A DNA stretch of 9,549 bases from Beijerinckiaceae bacterium (lineage in GTDB: Bacteria > Pseudomonadota > Alphaproteobacteria > Rhizobiales > Beijerinckiaceae): the NCBI GenBank assembly GCA_022702195.1, contig JAKONB010000165.1:1-9549 (forward strand), read 5' to 3'. The position numbers and the translations under genes were made by a program. Below, in pieces: positions 1 through 6,500 of the stretch; positions within the stretch are counted from its first letter, which is position 1, and each line of letters starts with the position of its first letter. The notes beneath the pieces are model-generated. The model searched no databases. It was not told the DNA's origin and saw nothing but the letters and a program-made list of their open reading frames with translations.

Positions 1-1
1 T

Positions 2-31
2 GGGCCGGGTCCCACGATCGGGGTCCGGCCC
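2..31. terminator. GC-rich hairpin, possible terminator of an upstream gene
   Basis: GGGCCGG at 2-8 pairs exactly with CCGGCCC at 25-31. The stem continues inward through two G-T wobbles and CCC/GGG (11-13 with 20-22), leaving a 6-nt loop. There is no T tract on either side, so termination is inferred only from stem strength and from the position at the edge of a gene-free region. It could equally be a member of a dispersed palindromic repeat. Confidence 0.35.
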
Positions 32-85
32 CTGCAATGGTACGGCTTCCGCCTGATCGCTTCGGGGGTCAGAGTCGCAACAGGT

Positions 86-120
86 CCTTTCTCCCGTTTG
101 GGAGAGGGTCGGGGTGAGGG
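86..120 (+). repeat. REP-like intergenic repeat
   Basis: A 9-bp stem with two G-T wobbles (87-95 with 100-108, core CTCCC/GGGAG, loop GTTT) is followed by the tail TCGGGGTGAGGG at 109-120. A hairpin of type CTCTCCC..GGGAGAGGG followed by GGGGTGAGGG is a widespread dispersed intergenic sequence in GC-rich proteobacteria. Assignment rests on remembered resemblance. Only one copy is in this window, so repetition itself is not shown here. Confidence 0.55.
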
Positions 121-354
121 GTGTGCCGTATGCGCACAGGTCACACACCGCACCCTGTCCATCTCCTTTCAGGAGGGGACCCGCCCTTGCAACGGACAGA
201 ACGGATCAACTGGAGGCGGGATGATGGAACTCCGTTCGGGGAGCGGCCGTCATCAAACCTGCCCCGCCCGGGCCGCAACGGCGCGCGATAGGACGGCGTC
301 ACCTGTTCGCCAACGTCGTCTCACCCGCGCGAAGTCCCACGATCCGCGCATGAG

Positions 355-390
355 AATGAGCGTTCATTGACGCAAGAATGAACGTTCATT
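355..390. promoter_or_regulatory. Tandem palindromic operators for the TetR-type repressor
   Basis: Two 14-bp sites lie 22 bp apart, about two helical turns, on the same face of the DNA. Site 1 at 355-368 is AATGAGCGTTCATT (one mismatch from a perfect palindrome). Site 2 at 377-390 is AATGAACGTTCATT (perfect palindrome). Site 1 overlaps the start of the -35 box and site 2 fills most of the spacer and touches the -10 box, so occupancy would block RNA polymerase. Palindromes of this type are usual operators of TetR-family regulators of RND pumps. The likely ligand is the TetR protein encoded at 721-1359, which would make the operon self-repressed. That pairing is inferred from position. Confidence 0.8.
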
Positions 391-395
391 ATGGT
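367..395 (+). promoter_or_regulatory. Sigma70-like promoter of the efflux operon
   Basis: The -35 box TTGACG (367-372) and the -10 box TATGGT (390-395) are separated by exactly 17 bp. Transcription would start near 401-403, giving a leader of only about 17 nt before the first ATG at 419, with the AGGAGG ribosome site inside it. The boxes are interleaved with the two palindromic operators. No other promoter of similar quality is seen before the pump genes. Confidence 0.72.
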
Positions 396-418
396 GACCG
401 GGTACGCAGGAGGTCGCG

Positions 419-724
419 ATGAGCGTTTCGCACTCAAACCGCTGGCAGGACCCTGACGATCGGGCGCTCGCCTATCGGTCCGACGCGGCACGGATCCCGG
501 GGGTGGTGTGGGCCGTCGCGACCCCGTCGCGCCTGACCCTCGCGGGTGCCGTGACCGTCGGATGGCTGGCACTCGTCGCGTGGACCGGAACCGGTCCCGA
601 CGGCTGGCAGGCCCGATCCTGCGCGGAGTTCGACCTGGGTCGTTCGTCCTGCGCGGCCGTCCGGTTCACGAAGGATCAGAGCCGCATCGCGTCCCATCCG
701 CAGGTGGCGAACTTCACCCGATGA
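419..724 (+). CDS. Small single-span membrane protein leading the efflux operon, unknown function
   Basis: This is a 101-aa protein of no family I recognise. The start is well supported: a perfect AGGAGG at 408-413 lies 5 nt before the ATG, just behind the operon promoter. Third codon positions are strongly G/C, as expected of a real gene here. One hydrophobic segment lies at about residues 39-56 (ending WLALVAW), after an Arg-rich N-terminus, so the N-terminus is probably cytoplasmic and the C-terminus periplasmic. The C-terminal part has two cysteines (C68 and C78) that could form a disulfide. Its TGA overlaps the ATG of the TetR gene (ATGA, 721-724), so the two are probably translationally coupled. 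Inference: an accessory or sensory partner of the pump, or a leader ORF that sets repressor translation. No direct evidence decides between these. Confidence 0.75.
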   Translation: MSVSHSNRWQDPDDRALAYRSDAARIPGVVWAVATPSRLTLAGAVTVGWLALVAWTGTGPDGWQARSCAEFDLGRSSCAAVRFTKDQSRIASHPQVANFTR

Positions 725-1359
725 GCGCCGAGGCCAGCAACGTCATCGATGCCGGGCGCGGTCAGGCGACGCGCCGCGAGCATATCCTCGACGCCGCCGA
801 GACCTGCTTCATCCGCAACGGCTTCCACCGGACCACCATGATGGATCTGGCCAAGGCGGCCGCGATGAGCGCCGGCAATTTCTACCGGTACTTCTCCTCG
901 AAGGAAGCGATCGTGTTGGGCTTGGCCGAGCGCGACCGCGAGCGCGGCGCCTCCATGCTGGGCGAGTTGGAGAAGGGCGGCGACCGGCGTGCGGCGTTCT
1001 TCGGCATCCTGGAGCAATATTTCTCGGGCCTGACGCGCGAGGCCGCGGTGCTGCGTCTCGACATCTGGTCCGAGGCGACCCGCAATCCGGCCATCGCCGC
1101 GATGACCGAGCGCTCCGAGGCGGAAGCCCGCGCCTGGTTCATCGAGACGTTCGCGGCGCTCGCCACCGCCCCGGACTGCGATCCGCCCGCGCTCTATGCC
1201 TTCGTGAGCCGCCTCCTGAAGGGCGTCATCGTCGACCGGGCTCTGACGCCCGACTTCGAACCGGCCCCCGCGATCGCGCAGCTGCTGCTGTTGATCGATG
1301 CGGGTCTGGCCGGGCGCCTGCTGCCGTCATCCGATACCTCTGGGACACCTTCGCGATGA
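721..1359 (+). CDS. TetR/AcrR-family transcriptional repressor of the efflux operon
   Basis: This 212-aa protein has the typical length and plan of TetR-family regulators. The N-terminal DNA-binding domain spans about residues 16-65: helix 1 TRREHILDAAETCF, then the helix-turn-helix around TTMMDLAKAAAMSAGNFYRYF (split here over residues 38-58) and the family's closing FSSKEA. The C-terminal helical part (about 75-205) would form the dimer and ligand pocket; its ligand cannot be read from sequence. The ATG at 721 fits the start of homology and is coupled to the preceding small gene by ATGA. It ends in a second ATGA overlap with the fusion-protein gene. The repressor gene thus sits inside the operon it most likely controls through the palindromes at 355-390, a negative feedback loop. 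Family is certain; target and inducer are inferred. Confidence 0.93.
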   Translation: MSAEASNVIDAGRGQATRREHILDAAETCFIRNGFHRTTMMDLAKAAAMSAGNFYRYFSSKEAIVLGLAERDRERGASMLGELEKGGDRRAAFFGILEQYFSGLTREAAVLRLDIWSEATRNPAIAAMTERSEAEARAWFIETFAALATAPDCDPPALYAFVSRLLKGVIVDRALTPDFEPAPAIAQLLLLIDAGLAGRLLPSSDTSGTPSR

Positions 1360-2594
1360 AGCGCGCCTGCAAGTTGACCGGCCCCGCCCTCCTCTCGCTC
1401 GGGTTCGCGCTGACCGCCTTCCCCGCGCGGGCCGAGGGCACGCCTGCGCCGGCCAAGGCGAGCCTGATCCCCGCCGTCAGCGTGGTCGAGGCGACCCGCC
1501 GCGAGATCATCGAGAGCGTCATCGTCACCGGGACCCTGGTGCCCCGAGACGAGATCCTGGTGACGCCGGAGATCGACGGCTACCGCGTCACCGAGGTGTT
1601 GGTCGAGGAGGGCATGCGCGTGCAGCGCGGGCAGGTGCTCGCCCGCCTGTCACACGACCTGATCGACCGCCTGCTGGCCCAGCAGACGGCGCTCGTCGAC
1701 AAGGCGACCGCGGCGGTGCCTCAGGCCCAGAGCAACATCGAGCAGGCCGAGGCCGCCCGGACCGAAGCCCAACTCGGCCTCGAACGGGCGCAGTCGCTCA
1801 TGAAGACCGGAAACACCACCGCGGTGGTGATGGAGCAGCGCATCTCCGCCGCACGCTCGGCCGAGAGCCGTCTGGCCTTTACCAAGAACGGGCTCCTCAT
1901 CGCCAACGCCGAGCTCGCCCAGGCCAAGGCCGTGCGCGACGAGCTCGACTTGCGGCTCGCCCGCACCGAGATCCGGGCACCGGAGGCCGGCATCGTCAAC
2001 CGTCGCACGGCGCGGGTCGGCATCACCGCCTCGGCCTCGTCCGAGCCGCTGTTCCGGTTGATCGCCCGTGGCGAGATCGAATTGGAGGGCGAGGTGATCG
2101 AGACCAAGCTGCCGCTGCTGCGCGAGGGCCGCCCGGCCTGGATCGAACTCGGAAGCGGCGAGCGTGTGCGCGGCAGCATCCGCGCGGTCTATCCGGAGGT
2201 CGACAAGGCGAGCCGGCTCGGCAAGGTCCGCGTCCGGCTCGATGCCGACCCCCGCCTGCGCATCGGCACCTTCGCCCGCGGCGCGGTCGAACTCGCCCGG
2301 ACCCGCGGCGTGACCGTGCCGCAGGCCTCCGTGCTCTATGGCGGCGCCAAGGGAAGCAGCGTGTTGGTCGCGGCCGGCGACCGGGTCGAGGCCCGCGAAG
2401 TCCGCACCGGCCTGTCCGACGACGACGACATCGAGATCCGGACCGGCCTCACCGCGGGCGAGCGCGTCGTGGCCCGTGCGGGCAGTTTCCTGCGGGACGG
2501 CGACCGTATCCGGCCGATCCCCGTAGCGACCACGCCGCCGGCCGTGGCCGAGGCACCGTCGCCGCAGGCGAGCGCCGAAGCCGGGACTCGTTGA
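1356..2594 (+). CDS. RND efflux periplasmic adaptor (membrane fusion protein, HlyD/AcrA type)
   Basis: This 412-aa protein bridges the RND permease and an outer-membrane channel in the periplasm. Residues 1-26 look like a Sec signal peptide (hydrophobic 10-22, cleavage after ARA26). There is no lipobox cysteine, so unlike AcrA it is probably not a lipoprotein. The domain order fits the family: first lipoyl half about 60-98, a coiled-coil hairpin rich in Ala, Gln and Glu about 99-200, second lipoyl half with the signature LARTEIRAPEAGIV near 201-214, a beta-barrel about 236-315, and a membrane-proximal domain about 316-386. A Pro/Ala-rich tail follows. It starts within the TetR stop codon (ATGA) and ends 45 bp before the permease. 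The adaptor family is clear; substrate specificity is not visible. Confidence 0.93.
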   Translation: MKRACKLTGPALLSLGFALTAFPARAEGTPAPAKASLIPAVSVVEATRREIIESVIVTGTLVPRDEILVTPEIDGYRVTEVLVEEGMRVQRGQVLARLSHDLIDRLLAQQTALVDKATAAVPQAQSNIEQAEAARTEAQLGLERAQSLMKTGNTTAVVMEQRISAARSAESRLAFTKNGLLIANAELAQAKAVRDELDLRLARTEIRAPEAGIVNRRTARVGITASASSEPLFRLIARGEIELEGEVIETKLPLLREGRPAWIELGSGERVRGSIRAVYPEVDKASRLGKVRVRLDADPRLRIGTFARGAVELARTRGVTVPQASVLYGGAKGSSVLVAAGDRVEAREVRTGLSDDDDIEIRTGLTAGERVVARAGSFLRDGDRIRPIPVATTPPAVAEAPSPQASAEAGTR

Positions 2595-2639
2595 GCCGAC
2601 GCCGCTCCCTTTGACATCCCAAGAGAACGGGTTGCCCCG

Positions 2640-5600
2640 ATGCGCCTGAACATCTCGGCCTACGCGATCCGCAACCCGATCGGGCCACTGATCCTGTTCC
2701 TGGTGCTGATCGTCCTCGGCCTCGTCAGCTTTCGCGGCCTTGCGGTGACGAAGATGCCGAACGTCGACGTGCCCATCGTCTCGGTGGCGATCACCCAGTC
2801 CGGCGCGGCGCCCTCGGAGCTTCAGACCCAGGTCACGAAGTGGGTCGAGGATTCGATCGCCGGCGTGCGCGGGGTCAAGCACATCACCTCGGCGATCACC
2901 GAGGGCTCGTCCGTCACCACGGTCGAGTTCCGCCTGGAGGTGAACACCGATCGCGCGGTGAACGACGTGAAGGATGCGGTCTCCAAGATTCGCATCAACC
3001 TGCCGCGCACCATCGACGAGCCGGTGATCAGCCGCGTCGAGATCGCCGGCCTGCCCATCCTCGTCTACGGCGTGAAGGCCCCGGCGATGAACCCGGCCGA
3101 GCTGTCCTGGTTCGTGGAGGACAAGGTCGCGCGCACCCTCCAGGGCGTGAAGGGTGTCGGTGGCGTCGAGCGTGTCGGCGGCGTCGCCCGCGAGATGCGG
3201 ATCGTGCTGCAGCCCGACCGGCTTCTGGCGCTGGGCATCACCGCGGCCGACGTGAACCGGCAGCTGCGCCTCACCTCGGCCGACATGGCGGGCGGGCGCG
3301 GCGAGGTCGGGGGGCGCGAGCAGTCGATTCGGACGCTCGCCGCTTCGCGCACCCTCCGCGACCTCAAGGCGACTTCCATCGTGCTTCCGGGCGGCCGCAA
3401 GGTGCGGCTCGACGACCTCGCCGCGGTCGAGGACGCCATCGAGGAGCCGCGCACCTTCGCCCGCTTCGACGGAGAGCCGGTGGTGGCCTTCACCGTCTCG
3501 CGTGGCTCTGGGGCCAGCGATGCCGAGGTCGCTGCGGGCGTCGAGAAGAGAATCACCGAGTTCCAAACCGCGTATCCCGACATCCTGTTCGAAAAGATCG
3601 ATTCCTCGGTCTCGTCGACGATCGGCAGCTACGATTCGGCGATGCACACTCTGATGGAGGGGGCCGCGCTCGCCGTGCTGGTGGTGTTCCTGTTCCTGCG
3701 CGACTGGCGCGCGACGCTGATCGCGGCGATTGCCCTGCCACTCTCGGTCTTTCCGACCTTCTGGGCGATGGACATGCTCGGCTTCACGCTGAACGGCATC
3801 AGCCTGCTGGCGATCACCCTGGTGACCGGCATCCTCGTCGACGACGCCATCGTCGAGATCGAGAACATCGTTCGCCACATGCGGCTCGGCAAATCCGCCT
3901 ACCGGGCTGCGATCGAGGGCGCCGACGAGATCGGGCTGGCCGTCATCGCCATCACCGCGACGCTGATCGCGGTGTTCGCGCCGGTCTCGTTCATGCCGGG
4001 GATCGCCGGACGCTATTTCATCCAGTTCGGGCTCACCATCGCGGTCTCGGTGTTCATGTCGCTGCTCGTGGCGCGGCTGATCACCCCGATGCTCGCCGCC
4101 TATTTCCTGCGCGACCACGCCCATACGGAGGAGCGCGAGGGGCCGGTGATGCGCGCCTATGGCCGGCTCGTCGGGTGGTCGGTGCGCCACCGCGTCGTCA
4201 CGCTGCTCGTCGGCCTCGGGCTGTTCGCCGGCTCACTCGCCTCCACCGGCCTGCTGCCCTCGGGCTTCGTGCCGAAGCAGGACAACGCCCGGACCCTGTT
4301 CATGCTCGAACTGGCCCCCGGCGCCCGGCTCGCCGACACCATCGCCGTGTCCGACCGGGTCGCGGCGCGCATCCGCTCCCTGCCGGAAGTGGTCTCGGTC
4401 TTCGTCGATGGCGGCCGTCAGGTCGGCGGCAAGAAGGAGACGCGGCTCGCGACGCTCACCGTCAACCTGACGCCGAAGATCCAGCGCGCGAAGAAGCAGT
4501 GGACCCTTGAGGGCGAGATCGCCGCGCTTATCGCCGAGGAGCCGGACATCCGCTCCTGGACGCTGCGCGACAGCGGCCAGCGCGACCTCGCCCTCGTGGT
4601 GGGCGGACCGGATGCCGACGTGGTCGCCGACGTCGCCGCTCGGCTTCAGCGCGACATGGCCGCGATCCCGCACCTCGTCGCGGTGATGTCGACGGCGCCG
4701 CTCAACCGCACCGAGGTTCGCATCCGGCCGAAGGAGGGCTCGGCCGCCGATCTCGGCGTCTCCACCGACGCCATCGCCGAGACGGTGCGGGTCGGGACCA
4801 TCGGCGACATCGGCCTGAACCTCGCCAAGTTCAACGCCGAGGACCGCCAGATCCCGATCCGCGTGCAGCTCCCCGAGAGCGCCCGCGGCGCGGTCTCGCG
4901 GCTGGAGAACCTGAAGGTCCCGGCCAAGAACGGCACCGCCGTGCCGCTCGCCGCCGTCGCCGACATCGAACTCGACCAGGGACCGGGCGCCATCGATCGC
5001 TACGACCGCGTGATCCGCGTCGCGGTGGAGGCCAACCTGGAGGGCTCGGATGCGCTGGGCTCGCTGATCGCCCAGGCGCTCGAGACGCCCACCGCGAAAA
5101 ACCTGCCGCAGGGCGTGACCATCCGCCAGACGGGGGACGCCGAGATCATGGGCGAGGTGTTCTCCGGCTTCCTCATGGCCATGGGGGCCGGGATCATGAT
5201 GGTCTACGCCGTGCTGGTGCTGCTGTTCGGCAACTTCCTGCAACCGCTCACCATCCTGTTCTCGCTGCCGCTCTCCATCGGCGGGGCGATCCTCGGCCTG
5301 CTCATCCTCAACATGCCGATCTCGATGCCCGTGGTCATCGGCATCCTGATGCTGATGGGGCTCGTGACCAAGAACGCGATCATGCTGGTGGACTTCGCGG
5401 TGGAAGAGATGCGCAGGGGCGTCGATCGGGTCACCGCCATCGTCGATGCCGGCCGCAAGCGGGCCCGGCCGATCGTGATGACGACCATCGCCATGGCCGC
5501 CGGCATGGTGCCCTCCGCCATGGCGCTCGGAGTCGGGGGCGAGTTCCGCGCGCCGATGGCGGTGGCGGTGATCTCGGGCCTGATCGTCTCGACCCTGCTG

Positions 5601-5741
5601 TCGCTGGTGTTCGTGCCGGCGGTGTTCCTGCTGATGGACAGCCTCGGCCATCTCATCGGTCGCGTGCTCGGCCGCTTCGTCGGTGCCCGGGACGAGGCCG
5701 GCGCGGCACACGCCACCCAGGCGGCGCATACGACCCGTTAG
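2640..5741 (+). CDS. RND-family multidrug efflux permease (HAE1/AcrB type)
   Basis: This 1033-aa inner-membrane proton antiporter should drive export of hydrophobic compounds with the adaptor encoded just before it. Length matches the family. It shows the internal duplication of RND pumps: a first transmembrane helix at about 10-32, a large periplasmic loop, a helix bundle at about 338-495, a second loop beginning with GLLPSGFVPKQDN, and a second bundle from about 840. The proton relay is intact: D401 and D402 in GILVDDAIVEIENI (TM4) and K911 in GLVTKNAIML (TM10). The ribosome site is weak (AAGAGAA, about 12 nt upstream), unlike the coupled genes before it. No outer-membrane factor gene follows, so a TolC-like channel from elsewhere is presumably used. 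The substrate cannot be told from sequence. Confidence 0.95.
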   Translation: MRLNISAYAIRNPIGPLILFLVLIVLGLVSFRGLAVTKMPNVDVPIVSVAITQSGAAPSELQTQVTKWVEDSIAGVRGVKHITSAITEGSSVTTVEFRLEVNTDRAVNDVKDAVSKIRINLPRTIDEPVISRVEIAGLPILVYGVKAPAMNPAELSWFVEDKVARTLQGVKGVGGVERVGGVAREMRIVLQPDRLLALGITAADVNRQLRLTSADMAGGRGEVGGREQSIRTLAASRTLRDLKATSIVLPGGRKVRLDDLAAVEDAIEEPRTFARFDGEPVVAFTVSRGSGASDAEVAAGVEKRITEFQTAYPDILFEKIDSSVSSTIGSYDSAMHTLMEGAALAVLVVFLFLRDWRATLIAAIALPLSVFPTFWAMDMLGFTLNGISLLAITLVTGILVDDAIVEIENIVRHMRLGKSAYRAAIEGADEIGLAVIAITATLIAVFAPVSFMPGIAGRYFIQFGLTIAVSVFMSLLVARLITPMLAAYFLRDHAHTEEREGPVMRAYGRLVGWSVRHRVVTLLVGLGLFAGSLASTGLLPSGFVPKQDNARTLFMLELAPGARLADTIAVSDRVAARIRSLPEVVSVFVDGGRQVGGKKETRLATLTVNLTPKIQRAKKQWTLEGEIAALIAEEPDIRSWTLRDSGQRDLALVVGGPDADVVADVAARLQRDMAAIPHLVAVMSTAPLNRTEVRIRPKEGSAADLGVSTDAIAETVRVGTIGDIGLNLAKFNAEDRQIPIRVQLPESARGAVSRLENLKVPAKNGTAVPLAAVADIELDQGPGAIDRYDRVIRVAVEANLEGSDALGSLIAQALETPTAKNLPQGVTIRQTGDAEIMGEVFSGFLMAMGAGIMMVYAVLVLLFGNFLQPLTILFSLPLSIGGAILGLLILNMPISMPVVIGILMLMGLVTKNAIMLVDFAVEEMRRGVDRVTAIVDAGRKRARPIVMTTIAMAAGMVPSAMALGVGGEFRAPMAVAVISGLIVSTLLSLVFVPAVFLLMDSLGHLIGRVLGRFVGARDEAGAAHATQAAHTTR

Positions 5742-5935
5742 GGCATCGAGTTCGGTCGCACCGCGTCCCCGCCTCATCCGCATCAACCGCGCCCTGGTCG
5801 AGTTCGGGAAGCGGTTCGCCGTCAGCTTTGACATCCACCCGAAACTCATCCGGGCTGGGATCAGGACGTTGCTTTCGCACAGTCGGGCGGCGGGTCTATA
5901 CGGACCGCTCGGCGGCCTGCGCTCGAGGGCTTTGG

Positions 5936-6136
5936 ATGGAACAAAAAAAGACAAAACCGCGACTTACCTCACGTTGGGTCTTGGCAATCATCGGGGGTGG
6001 GGCGAGCTATCTCAGCAGCATCATAGCCCGAGGCGCCGGATTTCATGCGGATCTATCGCATTCTGCAGCCACAGGAATTCTGACCGGTGCCATCACGCTG
6101 CTTCTGCTGTGGCTTTACAAGACCCTCCGCCCCTGA
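5936..6136 (+). CDS. Small two-span membrane protein, hypothetical
   Basis: A 66-aa protein starting MEQKKTKPRL. I chose the ATG at 5936 because a GAGGG ribosome-site candidate lies just upstream (5925-5929) and because the upstream in-frame extension to 5828 is Arg/Gly-rich and does not look coding. Two hydrophobic segments lie at about residues 13-30 and 44-61, joined by a short loop with HADLSHS; the termini are Lys/Arg-rich, suggesting both are cytoplasmic. Its base composition is less GC-rich than its neighbours at the 5' end (an A-rich start with seven A in a row). It lies 194 bp after the permease, and no clear terminator or strong promoter is seen between them. I do not recognise a family. 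It may be an independent small gene rather than part of the pump operon. Confidence 0.5.
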   Translation: MEQKKTKPRLTSRWVLAIIGGGASYLSSIIARGAGFHADLSHSAATGILTGAITLLLLWLYKTLRP

Positions 6137-6500
6137 GAGCTCTCGTGAGTCACATTCAAGCGACGGCCGACTTGACCGGCTTCGGGAAGCTCTACAACCT
6201 TCGCGATGCCTTACTTGTGTCGGCACACGCCGAAACGGTCTCAGGCAGGGTCGGGTGGTGAACGGTCGTCGCCGTGGCCTACCCGGCGCGCGGTCCTCTC
6301 GGTCTCAAGCGCGACGCGGCGGTCGATCAGGGTCTCGTTGATCAGTGTGGCTGTGGACCCCGCCTTCCCGGAGGGCGGGTCCGAGATCGGGGAAACCTCG
6401 GCTGATAATCGCCTCGGCCGCCCGTAACGTCGGCGACGATGGTCCGAGCCAGCCGCTGCGCCCATCGCCGTGGTTCGACGGAGCTTGCGCTCTGCGCGGA
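6137..6500. other. Intergenic stretch with hairpin and possible decayed coding fragment
   Basis: No intact gene is supported. A GAGAGCTCTC palindrome (6135-6144) lies at the stop of the preceding small gene. On the minus strand a frame ending at 6241 has G/C-rich third positions over its last 37 codons or so (ending NETLIDRRVALETERTARR then a short tail), which may be the remains of a gene. Its upstream part does not look coding, and the hairpin at 6355-6382 sits at the join. The frame also opens with TTG overlapping the stop of the FAD-protein gene (TTGA), but without a convincing protein. Confidence 0.4.
6355..6382. terminator. Strong hairpin downstream of the FAD-binding protein gene
   Basis: GGACC (6355-6359) with GGTCC, and inward CGCCTT with AGGGCG, give an 11-bp stem with a single bulged C and a CCCGG loop. 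It lies about 120 bp past the stop of the minus-strand FAD-binding protein gene and between that gene and the converging plus-strand genes, a reasonable place for a two-way terminator. No T tract is present on either strand, so this is tentative; a repeat element is the alternative. Confidence 0.35.

Larger units (their letters stand above)
1..354. other. Gene-free region upstream of the efflux operon
   Basis: No convincing coding region is visible. The open frames here are short, rich in Arg and Pro, and have no ribosome binding site. What it holds are hairpins: 2-31, the REP-like repeat at 86-120, a small one at 121-137 (GTGTGC/GCGCAC), and one at 157-180 (CTCCT-TTC-AGGAG inside GTCC/GGAC). 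The gene to the left lies outside the window. Confidence 0.6.

Noticed and set aside
508..720. Upstream extension of the TetR protein to position 508
   Set aside because: The extra 71 residues are Arg/Gly/Pro-rich and read out of frame through the 101-aa gene. The ATG at 721 fits both family length and the ATGA coupling.
2609..2619. CTTTGACATCC containing a perfect TTGACA, repeated at 5826-5836
   Set aside because: Neither copy has a -10 box at 16-18 bp, and an 11-bp match by chance is expected in a window of this size.
1298..4510. Plus-strand frames of 438 and 556 codons overlapping the adaptor and permease genes
   Set aside because: Extremely Arg/Pro-rich frame-shifted translations of the real genes.
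1650..5954. Very long minus-strand open frames (846 and 573 codons) opposite the adaptor and permease genes
   Set aside because: They are antisense shadows of high-GC genes: composition is dominated by Arg, Asp, His, Gly and Ala, with no recognisable domain, while the plus-strand genes are full-length members of known families.
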